DNA of 64,000 bases from Microbacterium sp. cx-55 (lineage in GTDB: Bacteria > Actinomycetota > Actinomycetes > Actinomycetales > Microbacteriaceae): the NCBI RefSeq assembly GCF_021117345.1, contig NZ_CP088261.1, positions 310,001 through 374,000 on the forward strand, read 5' to 3'. Within the stretch, counting starts at the first letter, position 1, and each line of letters begins with the position of its first letter. Shown piece by piece: positions 41,137 to 49,792 of the stretch. The position numbers and the translations under genes were made by a program. The notes under the pieces are model-generated. The model did no database searches. It was not told where the DNA came from and was given only the letters and a program-made list of their open reading frames with translations.

Positions 41137-42419
41137 GCGGACTCCTCGGCCGGCAGGATGATCCGGAACGTCGTCGGGTGCGCGCTCAGTTCGAGCGAGC
41201 CGCCGGCCGCGTCGACGATCGCCCGCACGAGAGCGAGACCGACGCCGCGACCGTCGGCACCGGCGGGTTTCGTGCTGAACCCGTGCTCGAAGATGCGCTC
41301 GCGGAGCGCGGGCGGCACGCCGTCGCCGCTGTCGATGAACGTGAGGGCGATGCGCCCGTCCGGCGTCTGCGCCATCTCCACGCGCACCCACCGGGGTTCG
41401 GATCCGGATGCGGCCGCGTCGATCGCGTTGTCGACGAGGTTGCCCACGAGCGAGACCGCGTCCACCGCGCCGAGCGCCGTCCGCGGGATCGCCGGCTGCA
41501 TCTCGACCGTCCAGTCGATGCCCCGCTCGGCGGCCTGCGCGGACTTGCCGAGCAGCAGCGCCGCAACGGTCGGGTCGCCCTCGCGCGCGACGACGTGATC
41601 GGCGAGGGCTTGGCTCGTCCGTGCGGTCTCGGTGAGCAGGTCGATCGCGTCGTCTCCTCGGCCGAGCTCGATCAACGCGACCGCCGTATGCATCCGGTTG
41701 GCGTGCTCGTGGCGTTGCGCGTGCAGCGCCTCGCCGAGGGTGCGCACCGATTCGTACGACGACACGGCGTCGCGCACGGCGCTCGCGGGCAGGTCGCCGG
41801 CGATGCGCCGGGTGAAGCGGCCCGCGATCCATGCGGCGCAGAGTCCCACGGCGGCCAGCGCGATGGCGATGACCACGACGAACGGCACCTGGCGGAGCAC
41901 GCCCGCCCCCACGCTCCCGAGCGTGATGCCCGCCGAGACCAGGGCGACGACCCGGCCGTCCTGCTCGATCGGGACGACCGACCGGAGCGACGGACCGAGC
42001 GTGCCCTCCGCCTCCTCGGTGAGGGTCCGCCCTTCCCGGCCCGGTCCGATCGTGCCGATGTACGGCTTACCGATCTCGGCCGGATCGCGGTGCGTGAGCC
42101 GGATGCCCTCGGTCGTCATGATCGTCACGAAGTCGATCGGCGTCTCGGCCATGATGCGCTCCGCGATCGGTTGCAGCGACGCGGTGGCGTCGGCATCCGT
42201 GCCCGTCGTGACCGCCGACGCGACCTCGGGCATCTCCGCGATCGTGCGCGCGACGGCGAGGGTCAGCTGCTCGGCGGTGGAGCGCTCGGTCGTCTGCACC
42301 TGGAACGCGAGCACCGCGACGAGCAGCGCGGTGATCGCGAGCACCGACCCGACGAACGCGAAGAACACGCGGGATGCGGCGCTCTTCTGCCGCGGTGATA
42401 CCGCCATGGGCGTCCTCAC
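41133..42419 (-). CDS. DcuS/CitA-type sensor histidine kinase
   Basis: A 428-residue membrane kinase. TM1 is at about 20-42, an extracellular PASC/Cache-like sensor domain runs about 45-175 (DFVTIMTTEGIRLTHRDP and IGKPYIGTIGPGREG are typical), and TM2 is at about 180-203. The phosphoacceptor region is HAQRHEHANRMHTAVALIEL. The ATPase domain has NLVDNAIDAA (N-box) and GRGVGLALVRAIVDAAGG (G-box). A PAS linker between TM2 and the kinase core is missing, so it is shorter than E. coli DcuS. The likely ligand is a dicarboxylate or tricarboxylate. An ATG four codons downstream is an alternative start. Confidence 0.92.
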   Translation of the reverse strand: MRTPMAVSPRQKSAASRVFFAFVGSVLAITALLVAVLAFQVQTTERSTAEQLTLAVARTIAEMPEVASAVTTGTDADATASLQPIAERIMAETPIDFVTIMTTEGIRLTHRDPAEIGKPYIGTIGPGREGRTLTEEAEGTLGPSLRSVVPIEQDGRVVALVSAGITLGSVGAGVLRQVPFVVVIAIALAAVGLCAAWIAGRFTRRIAGDLPASAVRDAVSSYESVRTLGEALHAQRHEHANRMHTAVALIELGRGDDAIDLLTETARTSQALADHVVAREGDPTVAALLLGKSAQAAERGIDWTVEMQPAIPRTALGAVDAVSLVGNLVDNAIDAAASGSEPRWVRVEMAQTPDGRIALTFIDSGDGVPPALRERIFEHGFSTKPAGADGRGVGLALVRAIVDAAGGSLELSAHPTTFRIILPAEESA

Positions 42420-42431
42420 CTCGCTGTGACC

Positions 42432-42462
42432 AATACGACCGCAACCGGGGGGCAGCGGTATT
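42432..42462 (+). promoter_or_regulatory. dctA-kinase divergent promoter region with short dyad
   Basis: The 124-bp interval between the kinase and dctA starts contains ACCGC (42438-42442) mirrored by GCGGT (42455-42459), flanked by AATAC and ATT. It is a weak candidate site for the DcuR-type regulator. No clear -35/-10 pair is seen. Confidence 0.25.
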
Positions 42463-42543
42463 CGTGGCCCACAGTACCGGGTGAGAGGTCACCCCGATGG
42501 TGCCCACGAGAACAACGAAGTTTCGACTCACCTGGAGGCAACC

Positions 42544-43959
42544 ATGGCCCCGCGCCTGCCCAAGACCACCACGATCCCGCTCCCCAGCTTCTCGCTGCGC
42601 GGACGGATCGGCCGCTGGGAGAAGCACACCTGGTTGTACGTCGCCGTGATCGTCGCGGTCGTGCTCGGTGTGACCGTCGGCCTGATCTGGCCCGACTTCG
42701 CGAAGGGCCTCGAACCGGTCGGGAAAGGCTTCGTCTCGCTCATCAAGATGATGATCGCCCCCATCATCTTCTGCACGATCGTCGTCGGTGTCGGCTCGAT
42801 CGCGAAGGCCGCGACGGTCGGCAAGATCGGTGGCCTCGCGCTCCTGTACTTCATGGTCATGACGACGTTCGCGCTCGCCATCGGGCTCGTCGTCGGCAAC
42901 CTCATCCACCCGGGTGAGGGGCTGAACATGGCGAACTCGACGTACGACGCGACCACCACCGAGGCGAAGACGACGGAGGAGTTCATCCTCGGCATCATCC
43001 CGACGACGCTCTTCTCCGCCTTCACCGGCGAGAGCGTGCTGCAGGTGCTGCTCGTGGCCCTGCTCGTCGGTTTCGCGCTGCAGCAGATGGGTACGAAGGC
43101 CGAGCCCATCATGAACGCGGTGAAGAACCTGCAGGCGCTCGTGTTCCGCATCCTCGGCATGATCCTGTGGCTCGCCCCGATCGGTGCGTTCGGCGCCATC
43201 GCGGCCGTCGTCGGCAAGACCGGGTTCGCCGCGGTTGTGAGCCTCGGCGTGCTGATGATCGCGTTCTACATCACCTGCGCCGTGTTCATCTTCGGCATCC
43301 TCGGCACGATGCTCTACGCCGTCGCCCGCATCAACATCTTCCGCCTGATGAAGTACCTGGCCCGCGAGTACCTGCTGATCGTCGGTACGTCATCGTCGGA
43401 GTCCGCGCTGCCGCGGCTCATCGCGAAGATGGAACACCTCGGCGTCTCGAAGCCCGTCGTGGGCATCACGGTGCCCACCGGGTACTCGTTCAACCTCGAC
43501 GGCACGGCGATCTACCTGACGATGGCGTCGCTGTTCATCGCGTCGGGAATGGGGATGCCGATGTCGATCCCCGAGCAGATCGGTCTGCTGCTGTTCATGG
43601 TGATCGCCTCGAAGGGCGCGGCCGGTGTTACCGGTGCGGGCCTTGCGACCCTCGCCGGCGGACTGCAGGCCTACCGCCCCGACTTGGTCGACGGCGTGGG
43701 CGTGATCGTCGGTATCGATCGCTTCATGTCGGAGGGGCGCGCGATCACGAACTTCACCGGCAACGCCGTCGCCACCGTTCTGATCGGCACCTGGACGAAG
43801 GAGTTCGACGCGGCGCAGGCCCGCCGGGTGTTCCGCGGCGAGTCGCCGTTCGACGAGGCCACGCTCAACGGCGACAGCCACGGCGGCGGGGCTGCGGTCG
43901 CTGCGCCGGAGGCCCCCGCATCCGCGACGCCCGCGCCGGTGCCCGTGTCTGTGCGCTGA
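42544..43959 (+). CDS. dctA: C4-dicarboxylate:cation symporter DctA
   Basis: A 471-residue DAACS-family transporter for succinate, fumarate, malate or related acids. The fold has eight helices plus two hairpins. The serine-rich re-entrant loop reads GTSSSESALPRLIAKME (about 281-297), the substrate-binding segment is TVPTGYSFNLDGTAIYLTMA (about 310-330), and ASKGAAGVTGAG precedes the second hairpin. FMSEGRAITNFTGNAVAT (about 395-412) carries the substrate-contacting Asn and Arg. The Ala/Pro-rich tail is variable. A GGAGG site lies 5 bp before the ATG. It is divergent from the two-component operon that probably controls it. Confidence 0.95.
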   Translation: MAPRLPKTTTIPLPSFSLRGRIGRWEKHTWLYVAVIVAVVLGVTVGLIWPDFAKGLEPVGKGFVSLIKMMIAPIIFCTIVVGVGSIAKAATVGKIGGLALLYFMVMTTFALAIGLVVGNLIHPGEGLNMANSTYDATTTEAKTTEEFILGIIPTTLFSAFTGESVLQVLLVALLVGFALQQMGTKAEPIMNAVKNLQALVFRILGMILWLAPIGAFGAIAAVVGKTGFAAVVSLGVLMIAFYITCAVFIFGILGTMLYAVARINIFRLMKYLAREYLLIVGTSSSESALPRLIAKMEHLGVSKPVVGITVPTGYSFNLDGTAIYLTMASLFIASGMGMPMSIPEQIGLLLFMVIASKGAAGVTGAGLATLAGGLQAYRPDLVDGVGVIVGIDRFMSEGRAITNFTGNAVATVLIGTWTKEFDAAQARRVFRGESPFDEATLNGDSHGGGAAVAAPEAPASATPAPVPVSVR

Positions 43960-43969
43960 CGCCGCTGTC

Positions 43970-44002
43970 CGCGCTGACCCCGCGCTGACCCCGCGCTGAC
44001 CC
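43970..44002. repeat. Three tandem copies of CGCGCTGACCC
   Basis: Exact 11-bp units at 43970-43980, 43981-43991 and 43992-44002, starting 10 bp after the dctA stop. The repeat seems derived from the gene's own end (GTGCGCTGA), and probably arose by slippage. Confidence 0.85.
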
Positions 44003-44012
44003 CGCCCCGTCC

Positions 44013-44050
44013 AGAGCCCCGGATGCGTCCCCCACCGCATCCGGGGCTCT
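44013..44050 (+). terminator. dctA terminator
   Basis: AGAGCCCCGGATGCG (44013-44027) and CGCATCCGGGGCTCT (44036-44050) form a perfect 15-bp stem with an 8-nt loop. Confidence 0.85.
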
Positions 44051-44060
44051 CCCTTCGTCC

Positions 44061-44123
44061 GCGCGCTACTTTCCTGCTCGCGCGCCACAGATCGGAAGCG
44101 CGTCAGCAGGAAAATGGCGCGCG
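44061..44123 (-). terminator. Long imperfect hairpin after the response regulator gene
   Basis: GCGCGCTACTTTCCTGCTCG (44061-44080) is mirrored by TCAGCAGGAAAATGGCGCGC (44103-44122) with small bulges; the paired core is TTTCCTGCT/AGCAGGAAA. It is 26 bp beyond the minus-strand regulator gene and probably terminates it. Confidence 0.5.
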
Positions 44124-44148
44124 CCGAAGAGAGGAGAGGGACCCGCGG

Positions 44149-44823
44149 TCAGGGCTCGCCGGGGGCGAGGAGTCCGCTCTCGTAGGCGGCGATGACGAGC
44201 TGGGCGCGATCGTGCGCGTACAGCTTCGCCATGATGCGGCTCACGTGCGTCTTGGCCGTGTGGGGCGAGATCACGAGTTCCGCGGCGATGTCCTGGTTCG
44301 AGCGTCCGCGGGCGACGAGCAGGAGCACCTCGCGCTCGCGCGCGGTGAGGCTCTCGATCTCGGGCGCGAGCGCCCGGCTGGCGCGCTCGGCCGCGGCGGG
44401 CAGCACGTAACGCGTGATGAGGCTCCGCGTCGCGGTCGGCGACAGCAGGGCATCGCCGGCGTGCACGGCACGCACGGCGCGGACGATCTCTTCGGGTTCG
44501 GCGCCCTTCCCGATGAATCCGCTCGCGCCGGCGCGAAGGGCGGCGACGAGGTATTCGTCCTCCTCGAACGTGGTGAGGATGAGGACGCGGGTCTCGGCGA
44601 GGTCCGGGTCGGCGCAGATGGCGGATGTGGCCCCGATGCCGTCGAGTCCCGGCATCCGGATGTCCATGAGGACGACGTCGGGGCGCAGGCGCTGCGCGAT
44701 CGTCACGGCCGCGTTGCCGTCGACCGCCTCGCCGAGCACCTCGAGATCGGGCTCGGACGAGAGGATGTCGGTCACCGCCTGCCGGATGAGCGACTGGTCG
44801 TCGACGACGAGCACGGTGGTCAC
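44149..44823 (-). CDS. NarL/LuxR-type response regulator
   Basis: A 224-residue regulator. The receiver domain has acidic Asp8-Asp9, phosphoacceptor Asp54 (VVLMDIRMPGLDG) and Lys in FIGKGAEPEE (about 105). The LuxR HTH (about 155-210) reads LTAREREVLLLVARGRSNQD followed by ISPHTAKTHVSRIM. It starts at a GTG overlapping the kinase stop (GTGA). With that kinase it probably controls the divergent ABC exporter at 46215, the usual target for this arrangement. Confidence 0.94.
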   Translation of the reverse strand: MTTVLVVDDQSLIRQAVTDILSSEPDLEVLGEAVDGNAAVTIAQRLRPDVVLMDIRMPGLDGIGATSAICADPDLAETRVLILTTFEEDEYLVAALRAGASGFIGKGAEPEEIVRAVRAVHAGDALLSPTATRSLITRYVLPAAAERASRALAPEIESLTAREREVLLLVARGRSNQDIAAELVISPHTAKTHVSRIMAKLYAHDRAQLVIAAYESGLLAPGEP

Positions 44824-46046
44824 GGTGTCTCCTCGGGGGCCGGCGGCTCGGGGGCGATCGGCAGCGTGGCGTGCACGCGCCAGCCGCCGGGCCCGGGGCC
44901 GATCTGCACGTCGCCGCGCACGGACGCGACGCGTTCACGGATGCCGAGGAGCCCGTGCCCGCGCGATCCCGGCCGGTCGAGATCGTCGGGCAGGGTGGCG
45001 CGGCTCGGGCCGGTCGGGTTCGTCACGACGATCGACACGGCATCCGCGCGCACGTCGACCAGCACGTGCGCGCGCCCTTCGACCCCGTGCTTGTGGGCGT
45101 TCGTCAGACTCTCCTGGATCACCCGGTACGCGACCCGTCCGACGGCTCCGCCCACGCGCGTGATGTCGCCCTCGATCCGGGTGTGCACGGTCAGGCCGAC
45201 GCGGGCGAACTCGTTCGCGAGGTCGGCGAGCTGGTCGAGGTCGGGCTGCGGCACGCGCACGCCGTCCTGCCGTTCGTCGCCGCGGAGCACCTCCAGCAGG
45301 TTGCCGATCTCGCTGAGCACGGTGCGGGACGCGTGCCGGATGGTGCCGAGCGCCTCGCGAGCCCGCTCCGGCCGGCTCTCGAGGGTCGCCGAGGCGACGC
45401 CCGCGTTCAGGCTGATGACCGAGATCTGGTGGGCGACCGCATCGTGCAGGTCGCGGGCGATGCGCAGGCGCTCCTCCGCGACGCGGCGGCTGGCTTCCGC
45501 ATCCCGGGTCTGTTCCGCGCGCTCCGCACGGTCGGTCATGGCCCGGATGTAGGCGCGCCGCGATCGGGTCGCATCTCCCGCCGCGGCGGCGAAGGCCATC
45601 GTGATCGCGAACTGGATGAGCCGCGCGTCGAACACGCTCCCGATCGCCGCCGGCAGGCTGAGCAGCAGCATCGCGAGCATCGCGCACACCAGCACGACAC
45701 CGGTGCGCTGGCGGGACGGCGACCGGTTGGCCACGCCGAACATCGCGATGGCGCCCGCGATCGCGATCCCGGGTGACAGGGTGCCGGCGAAAGACGATGC
45801 GCCGAACAACGCGATCACGACCCCGAGCGCCGGCACGGGGCGACGGCGCCGGAACGGGAGCACGAGGGCCGGGGCGATGGCGAGAGCGATCGTCAACGGC
45901 GTCGTCGCGCGGAACCCCGCCTCCGGGAACGGGGCGAAGGCCGCGCCGATCACGATCACCGCGGCGAACACGTCGCCGACCCAGGCCGGGGGATGGGGGA
46001 ACGGCGAGTGGCCGGGGCTCCGCCACTGGTCCGCCGCATCCGTCAT
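44820..46046 (-). CDS. NarL-type sensor histidine kinase
   Basis: A 408-residue kinase with four to six hydrophobic helices in residues about 25-160, a coiled segment (DRAERAEQTRDAEASRRVAE), then RLRIARDLHDAVAHQISVIS (the HisKA_3 phosphoacceptor, His about 200). The ATPase domain shows ESLTNAHKHG and GHGLLGIRERV. The ATG at 46046 gives a normal start; the frame extends upstream but into the promoter region. It is co-transcribed with the downstream response regulator and divergent from a MacB-type ABC exporter, an arrangement often used to sense membrane-acting stress. Confidence 0.92.
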   Translation of the reverse strand: MTDAADQWRSPGHSPFPHPPAWVGDVFAAVIVIGAAFAPFPEAGFRATTPLTIALAIAPALVLPFRRRRPVPALGVVIALFGASSFAGTLSPGIAIAGAIAMFGVANRSPSRQRTGVVLVCAMLAMLLLSLPAAIGSVFDARLIQFAITMAFAAAAGDATRSRRAYIRAMTDRAERAEQTRDAEASRRVAEERLRIARDLHDAVAHQISVISLNAGVASATLESRPERAREALGTIRHASRTVLSEIGNLLEVLRGDERQDGVRVPQPDLDQLADLANEFARVGLTVHTRIEGDITRVGGAVGRVAYRVIQESLTNAHKHGVEGRAHVLVDVRADAVSIVVTNPTGPSRATLPDDLDRPGSRGHGLLGIRERVASVRGDVQIGPGPGGWRVHATLPIAPEPPAPEETP

Positions 46047-46100
46047 GTGCACAGTCTGCCGGTGGTGGGCCGGCGGCGCCTCACCCGGGCGTGGCATCTG

Positions 46101-46124
46101 CGCGTACCGCGGGAGGAGTACGCG
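46101..46124. promoter_or_regulatory. 24-bp dyad between kinase and ABC exporter
   Basis: CGCGTAC (46101-46107) and GTACGCG (46118-46124) are perfect inverted half-sites 10 bp apart, in the middle of the 168-bp divergent interval. It is a candidate operator for the regulator encoded at 44149. Confidence 0.45.
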
Positions 46125-46214
46125 AGGTGTCCGCCGGGGGGTGACGCGCGAATGCCTCGGCCGACGGAGTCTGGAGATGTCCCGGAGAACCGGGGGCACC
46201 GGAGGAGGAAACCC

Positions 46215-46910
46215 ATGACGCCGATCATCTCGGTCAAGGACGTACGCAGGTCGTACGGACGCGGCCAGAACCGCTTCGAGGCGCTCAAGGGGGTGAGTTT
46301 CGACATCTTCGAGGGCGAGAGCGTGGCGATCGTCGGAAAGAGCGGATCGGGGAAGTCCACGCTCATGCACGTGCTCGCCCTGCTCGATGCGCCCACATCC
46401 GGCTCGGTCGAGCTCGAGGGCGTCGACACCCGCACCCTGAAGGGGCGCCGCCTGAACCGCACCCGCAACAAGACATTCGGGTTCGTCTTCCAGCAGTTCT
46501 TCCTCACCGCGAACTCCTCAGTGCTCGAGAACGTCGTGCTGCCCATGAAGATCGCCGGCATCCGCCGCGGCGAACGCCGACGCCGGGCGATGGACGCTCT
46601 CGAACAGTTGGAACTCGCCGACAAGGCGAAGAACAAAGCCCTGAACCTCTCGGGCGGACAGAAGCAGCGCACGGTCATCGCCCGCGCCCTCGTCAACAAC
46701 CCGCGCATCATCTTCGCCGACGAACCCACCGGCAACCTCGACTCGAACACGGGCGCCGTGGTCGAGGACATCCTCTTCTCGCTGAACCGCGAGAGCGGCA
46801 TCACCCTCATCGTCGTGACCCACGACGAAGAGCTCGCGGCCCGCTGCGACCGCCGCATCCTGATCCGAGACGGCCTCCTGGTCGACGAGACGACGGCGGT
46901 GGCCGCATGA
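46215..46910 (+). CDS. MacB/LolD-type ABC transporter ATP-binding protein
   Basis: A 231-residue ATPase. Walker A is IVGKSGSGKSTLM (about 38-50), the Q-loop is in FGFVFQQFFL, the signature is LNLSGGQKQR (about 144-153), Walker B is IIFADEPTGNLDS (about 165-177) and the switch His is in VVTHDEE. This subfamily powers exporters with FtsX-like permeases that remove peptides or lipids from the membrane. GGAGGAGG stands before the ATG. It overlaps the permease gene by 4 bp and is divergent from the two-component system. Confidence 0.95.
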   Translation: MTPIISVKDVRRSYGRGQNRFEALKGVSFDIFEGESVAIVGKSGSGKSTLMHVLALLDAPTSGSVELEGVDTRTLKGRRLNRTRNKTFGFVFQQFFLTANSSVLENVVLPMKIAGIRRGERRRRAMDALEQLELADKAKNKALNLSGGQKQRTVIARALVNNPRIIFADEPTGNLDSNTGAVVEDILFSLNRESGITLIVVTHDEELAARCDRRILIRDGLLVDETTAVAA

Positions 46911-48217
46911 GAACCATCGACCTGATCGGTACCGCCGTCGCCAACACCTTCCGCTCGAAGACGCGGACGATCCTCACGATCCTCGCCATCTTCGTGGGCG
47001 CGTTCACCCTGACCCTCACGAACGGGCTCGGAACGGGCATCAACAACTACATCGACGACACCGTCTCGGGGGTCGGAGCCTCCGACACGATGACGGTGAC
47101 CAAGACCGCGGATGCGGCATCCGGAATCGGGTCCGCGAGCGCGGGGCCGACCGAGTACGACCCCGAGTCCATCTCGAGCGGGCAGAACGGCCCCCCGGGA
47201 GCCACGGTCGTCGCGCTCCAGCCCGCCGACCTCGACGCCCTCGCCCAGATCGACGGCGTGCTCGACGTACAGGCGGTGAAGTCGGTCTCGGCCGACTACA
47301 TCCAGGCCGGCGGCGGTACCAAGTACGTGATCGGTGTCGGCGGTCTCGTCGGCGGGCAGACCGTGACGCTGCTCGCCGGCAGCGAGCCGTCCGGCGACAC
47401 GAGCGATCTGCAGCTCGCGCTGCCGACGTCGTACGTCGAACCCCTCGGGTTCGCGAGCGATGCGGATGCGGTGGGCCAGACGGTGTCGATCGCCGTGACC
47501 GACGCCCAGCGCACGCAGCACGTCATCGAGGCCACGATCACGGGGGTGGCGGAGGAGAGCATCGCTTCGCCGACCGGGGCGTCGCTGACCGCGAACACCG
47601 CCCTGACAGACGAGCTCTACGAGACCCAGAACATCGGGGTACCGGCCGACCAGGTCGAACGGTACGCTCAGGCCACCGTCTGGTTCGCCCCCGATGCCAC
47701 CGAGGCGCAGATCAGCGACCTGAAGACGGCGCTCTCGGATGCGGGGTACACGGGCACGACCGTCGCCGACCAGCTCGGCACGATCAAGACCGTGATCGAC
47801 GGGATCGTTCTCGTGCTGAACGCCTTCGCCGTCATCGCCCTGCTCGCCGCGAGCTTCGGCATCGTGAACACGCTGCTGATGTCGGTGCAGGAACGCACCC
47901 GCGAGATCGGCCTCATGAAGGCGATGGGGATGGGCAGCGGCAAGGTGTTCGGGCTGTTCAGCCTGGAGGCCGCCTTCATCGGCTTCCTCGGGAGCGCGCT
48001 CGGCGCGCTCGGCGCCATCATCGTCGGAAGCGGGGTGAGCGCAGCCCTCTCGGGATCCCTCCTCGCGGACCTGCCCGGCCTCGAACTCATCGCGTTCGAC
48101 CCGGTGTCGATCCTCGCGGTGATCCTCGTCGTGATGGTGATCGCGTTCCTCGCCGGCACCCTCCCCGCGGCACGTGCCGCTCAGGCGGACCCGGTGGAGT
48201 CGCTGCGCTACGAGTGA
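46907..48217 (+). CDS. MacB/FtsX-type ABC transporter permease
   Basis: A 436-residue permease with one N-terminal helix (TILTILAIFVGAFTLTLTNG, about 24-43), a large extracellular MacB-like domain (about 50-290) and three C-terminal helices (about 300-335, 355-385 and 400-425). The coupling segment is LMSVQERTREIGLMKAMGMG, characteristic of FtsX permeases. It works with the ATPase encoded just upstream. The extracellular domain is Ala/Thr/Asp-rich and contains no recognised catalytic motif. Confidence 0.94.
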   Translation: MRTIDLIGTAVANTFRSKTRTILTILAIFVGAFTLTLTNGLGTGINNYIDDTVSGVGASDTMTVTKTADAASGIGSASAGPTEYDPESISSGQNGPPGATVVALQPADLDALAQIDGVLDVQAVKSVSADYIQAGGGTKYVIGVGGLVGGQTVTLLAGSEPSGDTSDLQLALPTSYVEPLGFASDADAVGQTVSIAVTDAQRTQHVIEATITGVAEESIASPTGASLTANTALTDELYETQNIGVPADQVERYAQATVWFAPDATEAQISDLKTALSDAGYTGTTVADQLGTIKTVIDGIVLVLNAFAVIALLAASFGIVNTLLMSVQERTREIGLMKAMGMGSGKVFGLFSLEAAFIGFLGSALGALGAIIVGSGVSAALSGSLLADLPGLELIAFDPVSILAVILVVMVIAFLAGTLPAARAAQADPVESLRYE

Positions 48218-48226
48218 GGCATTGAT

Positions 48227-48262
48227 CTGTGCGGGGCCGTCCGTTCGGGCGGCCCCGCGCAG
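48227..48262 (+). terminator. Terminator of the ABC exporter operon
   Basis: CTGTGCGGGGCCGTCC (48227-48242) pairs with GGGCGGCCCCGCGCAG (48247-48262), 16 bp with two G-U pairs and a GTTC loop, 10 bp after the permease stop. Confidence 0.85.
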
Positions 48263-48318
48263 AATTGACGCTGGTCGGGTTCGGGGTGAAGATGGCCCGG
48301 GAAGAGGGGAAGTCGGAG

Positions 48319-49017
48319 ATGTCGAGACGCACCCGTCCGATCGAGCGAACGATGCCGGATGCAGCCCCCGACTTCACCGGCTTCTGGCATCGCGCCAGCG
48401 CGCGGGTCGGGCTGATGTTCACGATCTTCGCCGCGGTGACGATCGCGACGGGTTTGCTGGGCTCGTGGGCCTTCGCCCCCGCGATCGGGTGGATCGCCGG
48501 TGCCAGCACCCTGACGACCTGGATCTGGGTGACAGTCGTGCGCCTCGGCCCCGACGACACGGCCTCGCACGCGACCCGCGAGGACCCGAGCCAGCCGATG
48601 GCGCAGGGGCTGTTGATCGCGGCGAGCCTGGCGAGCGTCGGCGCGATCGCGCTCCTGCTGATCGAATCGGGACGCGTGCAGGGCGGCGGTGCGCGCCTCG
48701 CGCTCGCGGGGGCGGCGCTGGCGACCGTGGCCGCATCCTGGATCCTCGTGCACGTGCTGTTCACGCTGCGCTACGCCGGCATCTACTACCGCTCGGGTGG
48801 CACGGGGATCGACTTCAACCAGGCGGGTCGCCCGGAGTACCACGACTTCGCCTATCTCGCCTTCACCCTCGGCATGACGTACCAGGTGTCCGACACCGGC
48901 ATCACGAGCACGCCGATGCGTCGCGAGGTGTTGCGCCACGCGTTGCTGTCGTTCCTCTTCGGGGTGATCGTGCTGGCCGCGGCCATCAACCTCGTCGTCG
49001 CGCTCGCCGCTCGTTGA
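48319..49017 (+). CDS. DUF1345 membrane protein
   Basis: A 232-residue protein with five hydrophobic segments (about residues 30-50, 54-72, 92-112, 122-145 and 205-228). The cluster YYRSGGTGIDF, then EYHDFAYLAFTLGMTYQVSD (about 168-197), is the DUF1345 signature. Function unknown. The ATG at 48319 is chosen because it starts a typical basic N-terminus; an ATG nine codons earlier (48292) is possible. It has its own position after a strong terminator, so it should be monocistronic. Confidence 0.85.
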   Translation: MSRRTRPIERTMPDAAPDFTGFWHRASARVGLMFTIFAAVTIATGLLGSWAFAPAIGWIAGASTLTTWIWVTVVRLGPDDTASHATREDPSQPMAQGLLIAASLASVGAIALLLIESGRVQGGGARLALAGAALATVAASWILVHVLFTLRYAGIYYRSGGTGIDFNQAGRPEYHDFAYLAFTLGMTYQVSDTGITSTPMRREVLRHALLSFLFGVIVLAAAINLVVALAAR

Positions 49018-49102
49018 GCCCGTCGGAGCGGGGCCCGGCGCGAGGTAATCTCGTCGATGGGCCGCACGGAACGCGTGACCCACGCAGCCGAACAGGAGAC
49101 GA

Positions 49103-49792
49103 ATGAGCAGGGTGAGCCCGCCGTATTCCATCGACGTGGTCATCCCCTGGCGGCCCGCCCCGTCGCGGCTCGAACCGTTCCAGCGCGTGTGGGACTGGTA
49201 CGCCGCGAACCTGCCCGACGCGCGCCTGCGCACGATCGACACGGCAGACGACGTGTTCGTGCTCGCCGCCTGCCGCAACGAGGCCGTTCGCACGGCCGCG
49301 GACGACGCCGTCGTGGTGCTCTCGGATGCCGACACCCTGCCGGAGATCGAGCCGCTCCGCCGCGCGATCGAGTCGGCGCGGACGAGCGGACTCGTGCACC
49401 TGCCCTACACGGAGTACCGCTGGTTGGGCGGTGCGGGCACGGCCCAATACGCGAGCGGCACTCCGCTCGAGGCGTGCGAGTACGAGCAGCTCGTGCGGGG
49501 CGCCTGCTCGGGGGTCTACGTGACGACGCCGTCGGCCTGGTGGGCGCACGGCGGACAGGACGAGGGGTTCCGCGGATGGGGCTTCGAAGACGCCGCCTGG
49601 TACCTGGCGCACGAGACGCTCCTGGGCGAGCCGCCGCGGCGCCACGAAGGCCGCGTATACGCCATGCATCACGCCCCGGAGACGCGGGCGGGCGCCGGTT
49701 ACGACGCGAACGCCGCGCGGATGGAGCGCTACCGCGCCGTGCAGGGCGACCCGGTCGCGATGCGGGAACTGCTGGCGGTCAGCGCGCGCTGA
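49103..49792 (+). CDS. GT2-like glycosyltransferase
   Basis: A 229-residue GT-A fold enzyme. The nucleotide-sugar site starts DVVIPWRPAPSRLEPF, the metal-binding motif is VVLSDADTLPE (about 73-83), and the acceptor-side motif DEGFRGWGFEDAAWYLAHE (about 153-171) is the GWGxED box of galactosyltransferase-type C-terminal domains. The protein is short and soluble. Its last 14 bases overlap the end of the convergent glycosyltransferase gene, so it belongs physically to the glycan cluster 49103-54522. Confidence 0.85.
   Translation: MSRVSPPYSIDVVIPWRPAPSRLEPFQRVWDWYAANLPDARLRTIDTADDVFVLAACRNEAVRTAADDAVVVLSDADTLPEIEPLRRAIESARTSGLVHLPYTEYRWLGGAGTAQYASGTPLEACEYEQLVRGACSGVYVTTPSAWWAHGGQDEGFRGWGFEDAAWYLAHETLLGEPPRRHEGRVYAMHHAPETRAGAGYDANAARMERYRAVQGDPVAMRELLAVSAR

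Noticed and set aside
43970..44002. The tandem 11-mers as a regulator binding array
   Set aside because: They lie immediately after a stop codon and copy the gene's own last bases, and a terminator follows. Slippage is the simpler explanation.
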